This document shows, in pieces, positions 34,111 through 45,959 of a stretch of 64,000 bases of DNA. The stretch lies in NCBI RefSeq assembly GCF_018687715.1, contig NC_056765.1:8172501-8236500 (forward strand), in the 5' to 3' direction. The notes under the pieces are model-generated. The model was not told the DNA's origin. It saw nothing but the letters and a program-made list of their open reading frames with translations, and did no database searches. Within the stretch, counting starts at the first letter, position 1, and each line of letters starts with the position of its first letter. A program made the position numbers and the translations under genes. Source of the stretch: Carya illinoinensis. Lineage: Eukaryota > Streptophyta > Magnoliopsida > Fagales > Juglandaceae.

Positions 34111-36782
34111 GTAATACTTGATTATTTATTTGTATTCAACAATGATTATTGATAGCAATTAATATGAAGTATTCATTTGTGCATATATTTCTTCAAACAC
34201 AGCCATGTGAAACAATAGAAAGAGGTGGAATGGACAAATACTTGACTCTCAATGCAGCTAACTTGCAAAAAGGTTATATGATAGGAACACAAAACATCTC
34301 ATAAATTAGGATTATGCTCACAACCAAACATTTTACATTTTACTTGTATTTTTTTATTTATAGTGCATTGTGTTATTTAACAATGTGTATCGTTCATGGC
34401 AGATTCACTATATCAGGGATGGAAGTCCTAAAAATTGAAGATATTAAGAAAATTATGCATTGAAATGATTATAAGAAAGTTTAAATGTATTACTTTATTA
34501 TTAGTTGAATTTGATGTAATGCTTGACATATTGGTTGAATTTGAGGTATTGTAGGAACATGTAAATTGCTTAATAATCATTGGGTAAATTGTTGCGTTTT
34601 GTGAAATGGGCATGATGACGCAGACCGATGCTCATGCTTATGCATGTTCCAAATTAATGATGTAGACCGATGAATTTGAATATAAAGTATTCATGATGGA
34701 ACATATTTTGCTTAATAGTCATTCGATATGGATGCAGACCATATTTTGTTTTTAGTCTTATCTTTTGTTTATTTTCATTAGTACAATTGATTTTTTACCT
34801 TTCTTTATTCTTATATTTTCTTCTCCCAGACAAATGCTACTCACATTATTGTCATGTGCCACTTTAGTCTTGGCCTTGCCCCTTTTCTGACTTTAAATTA
34901 TATATTTGTCCAAGAACCAAGCAAGAAATGAAGGAAAGTTAGATCATTCACATTGGATTTCTTATAAATTTTCCTAAAATTTAGTTAAAAAACAAACCTC
35001 CTAATTTTTATTTTTTTTATATTTTACTCATATTTCAAAAACCCCCTACATCTCATTTCCTATCATTTCTCTATTCTATTAAAATAATATATATATTTTT
35101 TTAACTTTTTTTGCTCACTTCCATTTACAAACTTAACTACTCACTATTTTATATTTTTTCTTATGTTTTGAACTATTACTCTCTAGCAAATATTTTAAAC
35201 AAAAATTTAAATTATTTGTTTGTCCATATGATAATAATTTTATTTTATTTTTACATTTTCATAATTATTTAAATTATTGTTAAAATTATTACTTTTAAAA
35301 CTATAACAAATACGAGCATGAGAAAATGTAGATGATTAGAAGAAAAAAAAAATTATTTGTTAAAATAAAACATTTATAAAAAAATTATTTAGGGATGGAT
35401 AGAGAAATTGTTTGTATCACACAATCTTTTTCCTTCAATAAAGAATCGGATGGAGAAGGATAAGATCAAGAAGTTAAATATCTTTCTAAAATTTAGATGA
35501 TTAGCGACTTTAGGCATCCAAATGGGATGCTCTTATTGATGACGAGCGTGACTTATTCTAAAGTCATTTTAAAATCAAATCAATAGAGCTCTATAGAATG
35601 CCATTCTCTAGACTTGTTCTTTAGATAACTATAATTTATCTTTTAAGTGTAAAATTTTCCTTTATTTGTGTCAAATTATAGAAAAATTCTAAGCATAAGC
35701 TCACACACAATACTTTTTTTTTTTTTTTTTTTTGACCTTTTACCAAATGTGTGGTATATGGATAATGAATAGAATAATTCAATTAGTTTAAGAAGAATAA
35801 ATCTAATTTTTTTAAAAAATAAAAATAAAAATATATATATATATAGTGTGTGACATATTGGCAAGTCAAAGATGTGTCCGTAGAGAATGCAGATGCGAAG
35901 GAGAACTATCATCGATCCCACTTCTTTACTAAGGTTTTGTAGCAATGCACTCCTCTAATTAGCGTCTCAATGGATTGGGCCTATTTATTTTTTTGGTATT
36001 TAGTGGGCTTTGTTGGGTGCATGGGCAGCTTAACATATTTTGTGGCCCAAGACAACAATTAGATGAGGCCTTTATTAAAAATTAATAAATTATTTTTCTA
36101 CCAAAAATAGTATTCTACTCTCATCTCTTATAACCATTTGTTCCAACACTTTTTCTCTGTAACACTTATCACTTATGCCATCTTTCTCTGTATTTACCAT
36201 TCCAAATTAATGCAAGATTTCCCCATTTTTGTGCTAATCTAACAATTTTTTTTTTTAAATATTTCTAATTAAAGACTTCTCAAGGTTGGGTGGCAACTCT
36301 CACACTTGAATCATATTCTCTTCAATTTCAATATAAAATAAAAATAAAAAACAAAAAATAAAATAAAATCAATTTTTACCAAAGGCCCAAAATCAAAACA
36401 AAAATTATATTTAAATAAATATGTTTTTAATGATATTAAAAAATTTTTTTAAAAAAATATTTAAGTAAAAAAAAAATTGTACGAAAAATAAAAGAAAGAA
36501 AGAAGAAGAAGGCTCTAACCTTCTCTTTGTTCCCACTGCCAAATGCCCTTTCCATTTTCCAACGAAGTTCGCTGCCCACATGCCCAAAGACATTTTCTTC
36601 CAACGAAGTCCGCTGCTGTTGCATCTGATTCTCTGTCTCTTTATTTGTAGATAAATTCCTTTATCGGCACCTTCCACTTCCAGCTAACAGAATAAATTCT
36701 GGTTTCCCATTTCTTTCTTTTTCTGTCCGACTCAAGCTTGGAAGATAAGAGAAGAGTAGAGTAGGGATATCACCTCCAACCC
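34111..36782. other. AT-rich intergenic DNA
   Basis: No gene is supportable in this 2.7 kb. It holds a possible MITE (34941-35534), a T run near 35707-35732 and a TA run near 35830-35845. The last 150 bases before 36783 have lower AT content and are likely to include the promoter and leader of the LURP-one-related gene. Confidence 0.45.
34941..35534. repeat. MITE-like element with AGAGCATC-type ends, second member
   Basis: The left end AGATCATTCACATTGGATTT and the right end read in reverse (TAAGAGCATCCCATTTGGAT) are imperfect inverted repeats. They resemble the ends of the element at 25449-25940. The interior is AT-rich and non-coding. Its limits are approximate. Confidence 0.4.
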
Positions 36783-37590
36783 ATGGCCAATCTCGGTCCC
36801 GAGTACCCGTACTCTCCGATCCCGGTCGATCTCTTCGTTTCCAAGAAACATCGTGGCCTTTCCCGTGGCGACCTCGGGTTCGCCGACGCCTCCGGTCGCA
36901 TCGTTTTCAGGGTCAACCGTCCGTCTTCCAAATCGTCTGCTAATAAGCTAGTACTTCTCGATGCCACTGGAAAACCTCTGATTTCGATGCACCGTCACGA
37001 TGTCAGTCTCTCTCTCGCTCTCTGTTTTGGTTCCGCAGAAATAATAAATATATATTTATTTGAAAAAAAAAAAAAAAAAACTATAATTTGGGAGACATTA
37101 TTATACATACGGATGTTTACGTAGGATGGGTCGTGGGAAGGCTACAAGGGTGGGGAGCAGAAGGACTTGATATTCAGAGTTAAAAAGGCTGAAACCGACT
37201 TGGAGGTGTTTCTTCTTGACTCGACCTCTGAACTGAAGGTGAAAGGCTGCCCTTCCATGAAATCCTGCACCATCTATAAAGGCAATGACATATTGGCTCA
37301 GGTATAATAATGCTGAACTTTACAGTCATTGCAAATTTTACCCAACTTTGATGATTCGTTTAGCGTACTTGTCCGATTGTTTGTGGGTGCAATGTCTCAA
37401 CTTCGATACTTTGGTTACCATATTGAAATTTGGTTGTGTTTTCTCCCTTCATTAAACTTTGGTACAACTTTCGTAGCTTGGCTCAACAAACCGTCAATTG
37501 ACTTTGGTACAAGTAAAGAGCAAGAAGCCCAAAACAGGCTATTAAAAAGAAAATGGCAAGATTACCATTACTCAAAACCAAAACTATCTA

Positions 37591-37635
<45 letters not shown>

Positions 37636-39716
37636 AAGAAACCTTCAATTGCAACACAAATTAGACATACTAGCTCGTCAATTGCCAAAACGCCTCTCAG
37701 ATCTCTTGGGATGTTAATCCACTTAATACATTCTGGGGAGCCTCCTTTAGCACCTATGTATATCCCATATGATAAATATAAGGGTAGGTAGTGTATGAGA
37801 TTCCACATTGCTTGAAAATAAGAAGTTCTTGCTCTTTATAATGTTCAAATGGGGCTCCAATTGTACCATTAATTAGTCCTTTTAGAGTATAGGCCATGTG
37901 GTTTGAGTCTTCCATTGGGGTATTACAAATGGTATAAGAGCTTATCCCGATCAGAAATGTGGGACTTGAGCCATGCCACCTACAACGGATAAGCCCGTCG
38001 AAGACATCGGAAATTTAAAGGGGGTAGATTGTGATACCCCATATGATAAGGATAAGAGTAGATGGTATATGAGATCCCACATTGCTTGGGAATAAGAAAT
38101 TCTTGTTCTTTATAATGTTCTAGTGGGGCTTCAATTGTATCATTGACTAGTTATTTCGCAGTATAAGCTATATAGTTTGGGCCTAACATTGAGACTTTAC
38201 AACCTAATTCAGCCAAAACAGTCACTCCTAATTCACTTTGGAGACATGGCTCAACAAATGAACAAATGATTGCCTAACTAGATCAATCTGATCCATGATT
38301 CCATAGTAGCGTGGATACCATTGAACACCACCAGCACCTAACATCCAGTTAACCCCCACTTTTGAGTTAGACTTCAACTCTTATGTCGCACTAATTAAGC
38401 TTCCCACATAACTTTAGCATCCAAAATGAATTGACCTTAGCCATGGTATTCATATGGTCGTACCCTCCCCATAGAATGTAAAGTGCCTGCCCTGTATCAT
38501 TTATTAGTACCACCACCACTCCTTGGGGTTTCCAAGACAATCCAATCATTCACTTTTACAAAACATCTCATTTCATCTCATCCAATTATTACAATTTTCC
38601 TAAATTTCCATACAAAATAAAATAAACAATTCAATTTTTTCAAATTCCAATACAAAAATAATATTAAAATAAAATAATATATTTTAATAATATTTTATTC
38701 AACTTTCAATTTTAATCTCAACTCATCTCTAAAAACAAATGAGAGTTTAACCCTTCCTCCACTTTGCCTATGCCACTCCAAGGGTTAGGTTCTAGGAACC
38801 CTCCCTTCAACACATGGAAGCCCCAGTTGCAGAGCAACAAAACGATCAAGTTGGGATAATGTTGTCACTCTGCTCACCTGATTTATAAATTCAGCCAACA
38901 TCAACTTCACTCTAAAACGAACAATCTTCTTCTCCTCTATTTTGTCCTCCATTCTAGCCTTTGCATCTTCTTGACCAAATGCACCAATTTATGAGAGAGA
39001 GCCAGATGTTGTGAATTCAAATTTGCTTTACAAAAAACCACAACAAAACTTGATTCCTCCAACTCACTCTGATTCCCAAGAAGTCACCAAAAATATTTTT
39101 AAAACAAAATTGGCTCTCTGCAGAGCATAAAGTGTGATCTTAAGATTCCACCATCTGGATGACACAGCAATCACACTTGGCGCCAAGGGGATGTGATGTT
39201 GCTGAATATGCATAGTAAATGGCAGGGTTTGATGAAACGCTTTCCACATAAATATAGAAATCTTAGCTGGAATATGTTTTGCACTAAACCAACTTGCTGC
39301 AACATACCTGTTGACCACACATCCTCAATTGTTGCCAGGCTGACTTTGTAGAGTATATACACCAGTTTTAGAGGCTGTCCATACAGGTGCATCCTGACCT
39401 TCTCTAATTCACCACAGTTGAAGGTGGTGAAATTGATCTCCACAAACTTGTGTCATGCCATGGTAAATTGACGTCTCATTTAGATTGGTCCTGAACCACT
39501 AATAGCTGCAATACTGATCCATATGTTTTTCCCTCTTATTTGCGCGATGCCATGTTAATCTTATGTTATGTTTTGATGCAGACTAGTCTCATGTACAAGC
39601 TGTGGCAGCTTTATGTAAGAAAGGATAAATTTCGACTAACCATATTTCCTGGATCTGTCGATTATGCTTTGGTCGCGGCATTGATTGTAATATTTATTGA
39701 TCGAAGAAGACATTAG
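36783..39716 (+). CDS. LURP-one-related (LOR) protein, three exons
   Basis: LOR proteins have a tubby-like beta-barrel fold, and some members act in plant defence. The molecular role of this one is unknown. Exons are 36783-37001, 37125-37301 and 39582-39716, all phase 0 with GT-AG introns, giving 176 residues. The N-terminal part reads PVDLFVSKKHRGLSRGDLGF with DASGRIVFRVN. Exon 2 gives YKGGEQKDLIFRVKK and KSCTIYKGNDILAQ. Exon 3 gives TSLMYKLWQLYVRKDKFRLT and ends in a hydrophobic segment followed by DRRRH. All parts match the family order and no disruption is seen. Intron 2 is 2.28 kb because it holds a complete TRIM element and other repeats. Confidence 0.88.
37597..37633. repeat. 37-base A run in LOR intron 2
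   Basis: An uninterrupted A run lies in the second intron, 124 bases before the TRIM. It could be the tail of an old retroposed copy in the sense direction. The sequence just upstream (37329-37590) is not recognisable and no target duplications were found. Confidence 0.85.
37752..38206 (+). mobile_element. TRIM retrotransposon, complete, TSD ACCTA
   Basis: This is a terminal-repeat retrotransposon in miniature, 445 bp long (37757-38201). Its LTRs are at 37757-37927 (171 bp) and 38030-38201 (172 bp), both ending in TTACA and sharing CCATATGATAA and TTCTTTATAATGTTC-like blocks. The primer-binding site TGGTATAAGAGC at 37930-37941 differs by one base from the initiator tRNA-Met match. A polypurine tract, TTTAAAGGGGGTAGA, precedes the second LTR. 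Perfect ACCTA duplications flank it at 37752-37756 and 38202-38206. It encodes nothing and lies in the sense direction of its host intron. Confidence 0.92.
38550..38755. repeat. ATCTCATCTCATCC-type MITE fragment in LOR intron 2
   Basis: AACATCTCATTTCATCTCAT at one end and CAACTCATCTCTAAAAACAA at the other frame an AT-rich core. The same kind of sequence recurs at 45190-45520, 47161-47569 and 54770-54995. The family is recognised by these repeated GAGATGAG-type ends, and individual borders are approximate. Confidence 0.55.
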
Positions 39717-40955
39717 ATCAAAGAAAAGGATCGTGTAAAATTCAATGCTTTTAGGTGATTCTTGTACCCGGGGATAGTGAAAAAAGGATCCTATACATGC
39801 ATTCTGTCCGGGAACTAATGTATTGACATTTGGTACTACGAATGTAACTCCATATCAGCCTTCTACTTCAATTTGTGTGAAGAGGCTCATATTGTTAAAA
39901 AGGTTGAAACTCTCCTCCAGGTAGAATATGCTTTTCAACCCCCTGGAAAATTGACCTTTTCTAATATGTTCTCCCACATTTGGCTTCCACAGACAAACTC
40001 TCAATGCTTTATTTACATAAGAAATTATATTTACAGTCATAAAATGAACGAGCTGTATCTAGGATTACTATAATATGCCTTAGGCTGTGAATAAATACTT
40101 GGCAAGATGGCAATATATTTCAAGCAGACAGCGAATGTAGGTTTGATAATGTCAATATTTGCAAGGAGGTGACGATTTAGAATCGGTACAAGTCATTGCA
40201 AATATTCTTGTGAAAGCTATAAAGCTCAAACCTAAATTCTTTTTATTTCCAAAAGAATTTATCCTCTCTTTTATTATATTTATTTCCTTTTTAATATCTC
40301 CCTTCTAGCCACAAGTTTGTAAGGAAAATAGCTGACTAGATTAGCATGAAAGCAATCTATATAATTTGTTTACTTGCATAGATCCGCACACGTTATCACC
40401 TGTAATGTTCTGTTGTTGCGTAAGCTGGTGATAGACATACACAATTGGATGAGAAAAATGTAGCAAAACCAATGCAAGAATATGCAGCTCTTAGTTATAT
40501 CACCACCGCAGATGGAACTTTAGCATAAATCTGATAAGGGGGCTAATACAGTAAAAATGAAAAAGACTAAAATGTGATGCAATTACAAAATCACAAAATT
40601 AGTACATGATTAAACAACTGAAGTGTATAAAAAAGGCTAACAAAAGAACTGGCTTAGCCAAAAAAAACTCACAAATGGATTAACTTCAAAGCAGAAACTA
40701 CCAGATCTTAACTGGTCTATATGATACATTGCCTTTTGACTCTTTGAGCTCTAATCCATAGGTTAGAAAAGATGATCCTGACCAAACAAATCAATTATAA
40801 TGGAGAATTCCCATCCCAATGGCAGCATTGGAGCAAGAATCCGACAAGAGCAGTTTTATTAAAAAAAGATGAAAAAAAAAACAGAGGCTATGGAGCAAAA
40901 TAGGCACCTCTGCAAATGCACATCTAAAAGGAAAAAAGGTTGATGAGGACGTATA
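39717..40955. other. Convergent intergenic region
   Basis: This region lies between the 3' ends of the LOR gene (+) and the mS29 gene (-). It should hold both 3' untranslated regions and polyadenylation signals. No further gene is supportable, and short open frames here lack domains. Confidence 0.5.
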
Positions 40956-43900
40956 TTATGCCGACTGCCGCATCAAAGGAACCAACCACCTCATCTCTGT
41001 TCCATTTCCATTTGACAAGTAGTATACCTTCTTCCAATTTTCTTCTGAGAATACTTCACGATTTACTAGTCTTTGCCTGCCAGACATGACAACAAAGAAG
41101 CAATAATCTGAAATAGAGTCTAGGGGGTAAAGGAATTCATAAAATTCTGCCATCGAAACAATCATTTACCCTTATTTTTTTAATAGTGTTTTTTTCCAGA
41201 TGATTATTAGGGCCAAATGAACCCAAACAATTTGAGACATAATATGTTATGATCTTTAGAGAGTAGGATACCTTCATAGATATCTACAAGGAGCAATCTG
41301 ACAAGTCAAGTAGCTGCTTGAACAAGATAAAAGGCAATCAATTGGTCATTGGCCTCCCATCAAATGATTGGAGGTCAGAGACAAACTATCCAACCGCGGT
41401 GAAATCTCACATTAGATTCTACTGTTTTATCGCATCATTATATTTTGTAATCATAATATCTTTATGTCAATTGGAGATTGGCACCTTGATAATTTTAGTA
41501 ACAGCCTTAGCACGCTTATAAATTTCTGTAGCATACCTAAGGTAATAATGACAAACAGTTGCTGCTTCGTCCAAGCTATAGCGAGGAAAATTAACACGAG
41601 CATCTACAGGAACATCCGGTAAGTCTTTACGAAGCTTTCCAACTGCTGTTGAATGAGAGAAAGCACCCACCATCATGTCATCATGCATCATAGACCTAAA
41701 AGCATTCACCTGAAAATGACAAGAATTTCTTTTATAATGCACATATATATGACAGTAAGTCAAGTACCACTACGGAAGCATATATATAGGACGATTGAGC
41801 TATAGGGAGTAAGCTTGAGAATCAAATGCCAACATCTTCATTTCTGGGGACAAAATCAACACAAACTTGGCTACCAACTTTCACTTGAGTGAAGGATACA
41901 ACCAACAAGCTAACAACCAAAGGAGTGAGTTCCTTCGAAATGGCATGAATGCAATTCCATCGGAAAGAGGAATTGGTGAAATTCTTGTATACGCTAATAT
42001 TTGCTGTTTCAACAAGATTTCAAACTGAACAGTTGGCACTAACCATTGCAAGTTCTCTAGCATGCACTGGTCGACTAGAACGTATAGTTACTGCTTCCTC
42101 ATACTCGCTGAAGGTAAACCAGCTGTTATACTGGAGACAAGTAACAGCAAAATATAGTTAAATGACATACCAGGTAACCATACACAATAAATTCTATACA
42201 TATAATATTAACCCAAAGAACTGGACAATATGCAGCATTTGAAGTTGAAGCAAGAAAGTAGAGACTGTTCTCACTTGATCAATTGCTATAAGCACAGGGA
42301 TATTTTTCACAAGTGATAACTCTCTCCTCAAACGAACAACCACTCCAACAGCTGCATGTGTGTGCTTGATACCAGTGTTAACCAGGTCATAGAGCGTAGA
42401 ACCTTCAGGCATTGCCATGTTATCAACATCTTTCAACCATCCAACACCAGCACCCTCTCCCAGTGGAATCGGACCATCAATTTGGCATGGCAATTGTTTT
42501 AAGTGGGATTCATTCCATTTCAGAAAATCCTGGAGATAAATGACTCATGAGGAATATGCAGACCCACTGAATAACAGGTAAAAACAAACTTAACAGATCA
42601 TGAGAACCACCAAGGTACTGTATGGAGCCATTACAGAAAAATTGGGATCAGGGATTTTATTTTATTTAGGCAGGGGATTGGAACTGTATCCGGATGTTTC
42701 CTTAATGATAGTTATTGAGAATGTTTAATCTAAAAACCAAATTCATGGTGAATATAACTACCATAAGTGAGAACCCCAAGGGGTTAGCCCAAGTGGTGAA
42801 GGCCTTGGTCTTGGGGTCTCATTTCCTTCAAGGTCCAAGGTTCAACACCTCATGGGTGCAAACAACCCTTTGAGGCCACACCCCCTGGTGAAAAGCCAGC
42901 AATTTAACCAGTTCCGTGTAGGGAAACTTCCGAGGGTGTGGTGCACGGGACCGGAGTTTATTCTACAGGGGTGGGTCCAAAGGGCCCTGCCTTGGAGAGG
43001 TTCCCCGACATCAAAAAAAAAAAAAAATTAAAAAAAAAATAATAACTACCATAAGTGAGTAAAGAGGATTGATTAGCTCATGGACCAAGGTTTATATGCC
43101 ACATCACATTGAACATCGTCAACAAACTCTGCTACGAAAACATAGAACTAATAGCTGATGTTGAAAATATAAGAAATGGAACGAGCATCTTTATGTTGAT
43201 CTAATTCTGCTCAACAAAAGAATAAGTTCTGGAGATTGACAGATACCCATGTAAGGCTGAATGAAGGGGGAAAAGAAAAAAGGTAACACTCTTGCCTTGA
43301 GTACATTTGCAGCTTGAAGAGGTGTGTCCCAATGACCCGTTTCTGGGTTCTTGGAGAAAAATCCACCATGAGTCCACTCTCGGCCCCTGGGTACATAAAA
43401 GACCAGCCAACCTTCATCACGGGCCCAATGAACAAGCATTGCAAGTGCAATACTCTTCCCACAGCTAGCAGGACCATCCAAGACAATCTGCTTTTTAAGT
43501 TTGAGACCTAAAAAGATTATAGTTACCAGCATAAGTGCATCTTCTGAATGTGAACTATCATAAACTTCACAAGCTCATCCCATTGTCTTATGATTCATAT
43601 ACAAAGAGAATATCATTCATGGTTGGACGTTGGGAAAAAAGAACATAATGTTTAAATGGGGGAAGAAAAGGATGCACTAAATCATATACTAACTACACTG
43701 GCCTTTATTAAGCCAAATAGGTTGCTAAGAGATTCCTCAAAGGAGTTGAGCAACTTCAATACTCTACTATACATAGGTTTTTCCTTTTTGGAAGACAAGA
43801 GCACAAACAATGTACACACCAGGTGAGATGTTCGTATTTCCGCTAAAACATGAAGATTCGTTAACCTTAAAAAAAGATGGGATCAAGATATTCTGAATTC

Positions 43901-44877
43901 GCAAGAGCACAGTGAAATCTTAAAATCCTAACCATTACTGGTTCAGACTTTCCATCTCAATTCACAAATTAGTGATAAAAATTGATTAGGAGAAAATAAA
44001 AATTCACTAAAGCGTCAACGTCGAGTTGATAAAATGTAATATGTAACTAAAATAAAATTCATATATTCAAAAGCCTCAGCCATCTCCGAATTAAAACAAT
44101 ATTTGAAGTTCCAAACTAGCTCAATAATAGATGTTCGAATTAACATTAAGAGATATTATTACTACGATTTGAAACTCGTCATTACATTTGACTTTACTTT
44201 TTTAGAGAGGAAAAAAAAAAAAAAAAAAGAAAGAAGTGAAAGTGATACCACTACTCACCTTTATCATCAGAGAAGCGCAATGGAGGATCAACAATACGCC
44301 TAAAATTATCACGAAGATCCAAAAAACTCTGTCGAACCAGCAAAGCCGGTCTAAGTGAGTCCTCGAACTCCTTCACCATACCTGTTGGCAACCCCTCCGG
44401 TAACGCCGTTTTCAAACCGTCCATACTAATCCAAAAAAAGAAAAAAAAGCCCACTTTCCCAATCACAAACACGAGAAAACCAATACATACAGATATATAG
44501 GTATATACACGTGGATGGCAAGTAGTGGGATTCGTATACCTGAATTTGAAATAGGAGCAGGCGTCTTTCCGGGAGAGGAGGGAGAGTGAGGGGGTGGATG
44601 TGAACAGGGGCCGACCGTCTGGTCCCAAATCGATGGACGGGTCCTTTTCGTCGGCGGCGAGGCTACGTGCGCGGGATTGGGCGTCGGAGAGAGCGGCTTC
44701 GACTTTGGCTTCGGAGGCGGAGGCGTGGTCGTGGGCCTTGGACTTAGTCTTCTTGGACATGGCGACATTGGACTTGGGGTTCTTGGAGGAGTAACTTTGA
44801 GCTGAGGTTGGGACTGGAGAGGATCTGATCGAGCTTCTCGTCGCTGCTGAGCCTACTCTCAGAATACACCGCAACAT
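40956..44877 (-). CDS. Mitochondrial small-subunit ribosomal protein mS29 (DAP3), seven exons
   Basis: This is a P-loop GTP-binding component of the mitoribosome small subunit. Exons on the minus strand are 44877-44540, 44425-44259, 43507-43296, 42529-42275, 42130-42044, 41709-41537 and 41076-40956. They total 1353 bases and 450 residues, with every phase consistent. The N-terminus is rich in Arg and Ser with few acidic residues, as in mitochondrial presequences. The Walker A motif GPASCGKS is at about residues 180-187, in QIVLDGPASCGKSIALAMLV. Next come VFYVPRGREWTHGG and, later, IPVLIAIDQ as the probable Walker B strand. Intron 3 appears to use a GC donor (at 43295-43294) and contains a SINE. 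The gene looks intact and probably single-copy housekeeping. Confidence 0.9.
42754..43059 (+). mobile_element. tRNA-derived SINE with perfect 18-bp target duplication
   Basis: The SINE is 42772-43041 (270 bp). It has an RNA polymerase III box A (TAGCCCAAGTGG, about 42786) and box B (GGTTCAACACC, about 42839), then a non-tRNA body and an A-rich tail. The flanking 18-base sequence ATAACTACCATAAGTGAG is identical at 42754-42771 and 43042-43059. It sits in intron 3 of the mS29 gene, antisense to that gene. The perfect duplication points to a young insertion. Confidence 0.93.
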
Positions 44878-45693
44878 TTTCTCCAGTATCCGAAGTAGAT
44901 TTCTCGAGGTTTTTTCAGAGCAGCACTGCTAGGGTGGGTTTTGGTGGTTTCGGGCTGACCATGAGGGTACTTGATAAGTGAACGGAGGTGGGCCCATTAC
45001 GTGACATTCTGTTAACTATAGGCCCAGGCCCAGATTTAACTATGAACAGTGTTTTCCTTTTGGGTGTACTATAGATTTTTTTTTTTTTTTTTTCAGTTTT
45101 TGTTCGAAATAAAGAGAGAGACGCAAATAAAATGAGTAGATCATTTAATATTGTATTTTTAGAATGAACATTTAATATTTTTTTTTAGAATAAACATTTA
45201 ATATCGTTTTTTTTAATGAGATGAGACGAGAAATTCTCAAAATTTCTCACAATTTCTTTCTCTTTTTCATTTTTTTAATTTTAAATATTTAACTTTTTCA
45301 TCTAATCAATTACTTAATTATTATAATTTTTACAAAATTTAAAATAAAACATAAAAATCAATAAAATCTTTCAAACCTCAAAATAAAAATAATATTAAAA
45401 AATTATATTAACTTTATAATTTTTTTATTCAACTTTTATTTCTCATTTCTTAAAATTTAATCAAATATCTTAACTCAAATCATTTCATTATTATTTATAA
45501 ATTATTTCACTATTACTCACAAAATGTTAAAATATTATAAAAATCAAAATCAATCTTTAACACTTGAAAAGCGGCGAGAGGGCTCATTCCCTCCTTCCCT
45601 CACTTATTTGGCCTATATGTCATTCTCTTGAAGTTCCCCATTTTCACAATGGTTGAAGATTGATTTATCTTGGAGCCTGTAAATAGATATGAG
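44878..45693. other. Promoter side of the mS29 gene and MITE-rich spacer
   Basis: The first 170 bases (GC-richer, to about 45050) are the likely leader and promoter of the mS29 gene. About 45190-45520 is AT-rich, with GAGATGAGACGAGAAATTC on one side and AACTCAAATCATTTCATTA on the other. This fits a member of the GAGATGAG-type MITE family. No gene is supportable. Confidence 0.5.
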
Positions 45694-45698
45694 TATTC

Positions 45699-45927
45699 TG
45701 TAGAAATGTATCTCTATGAATTATGTTTTTCCTTGAATAGCTGTTGAGATCTCTCCATCCGTGATTCACTCCCTGCATATTTTTAGCTTACTGTTAATAA
45801 TATATTGACGTTTGGTTTCCTTTTATTTATTCTATACAGAGACTGTATGACAACCATAATGCTCCTTTGTAAAATTATATAAGTCAATGCATCAGGCAAG
45901 AAACATAGGTTGCTTTATTTCTTTACA
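45699..45927 (+). repeat. 5' LTR of the old copia element
   Basis: It begins TGTAGAAATGTATC and ends GCTTTATTTCTTTACA, directly abutting the decayed primer-binding site. It aligns with 50535-50985 once the MITE there is removed. Confidence 0.88.
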
Positions 45928-45959
45928 TGGTATCACAGACACACGAGATTCCTCCTTTC

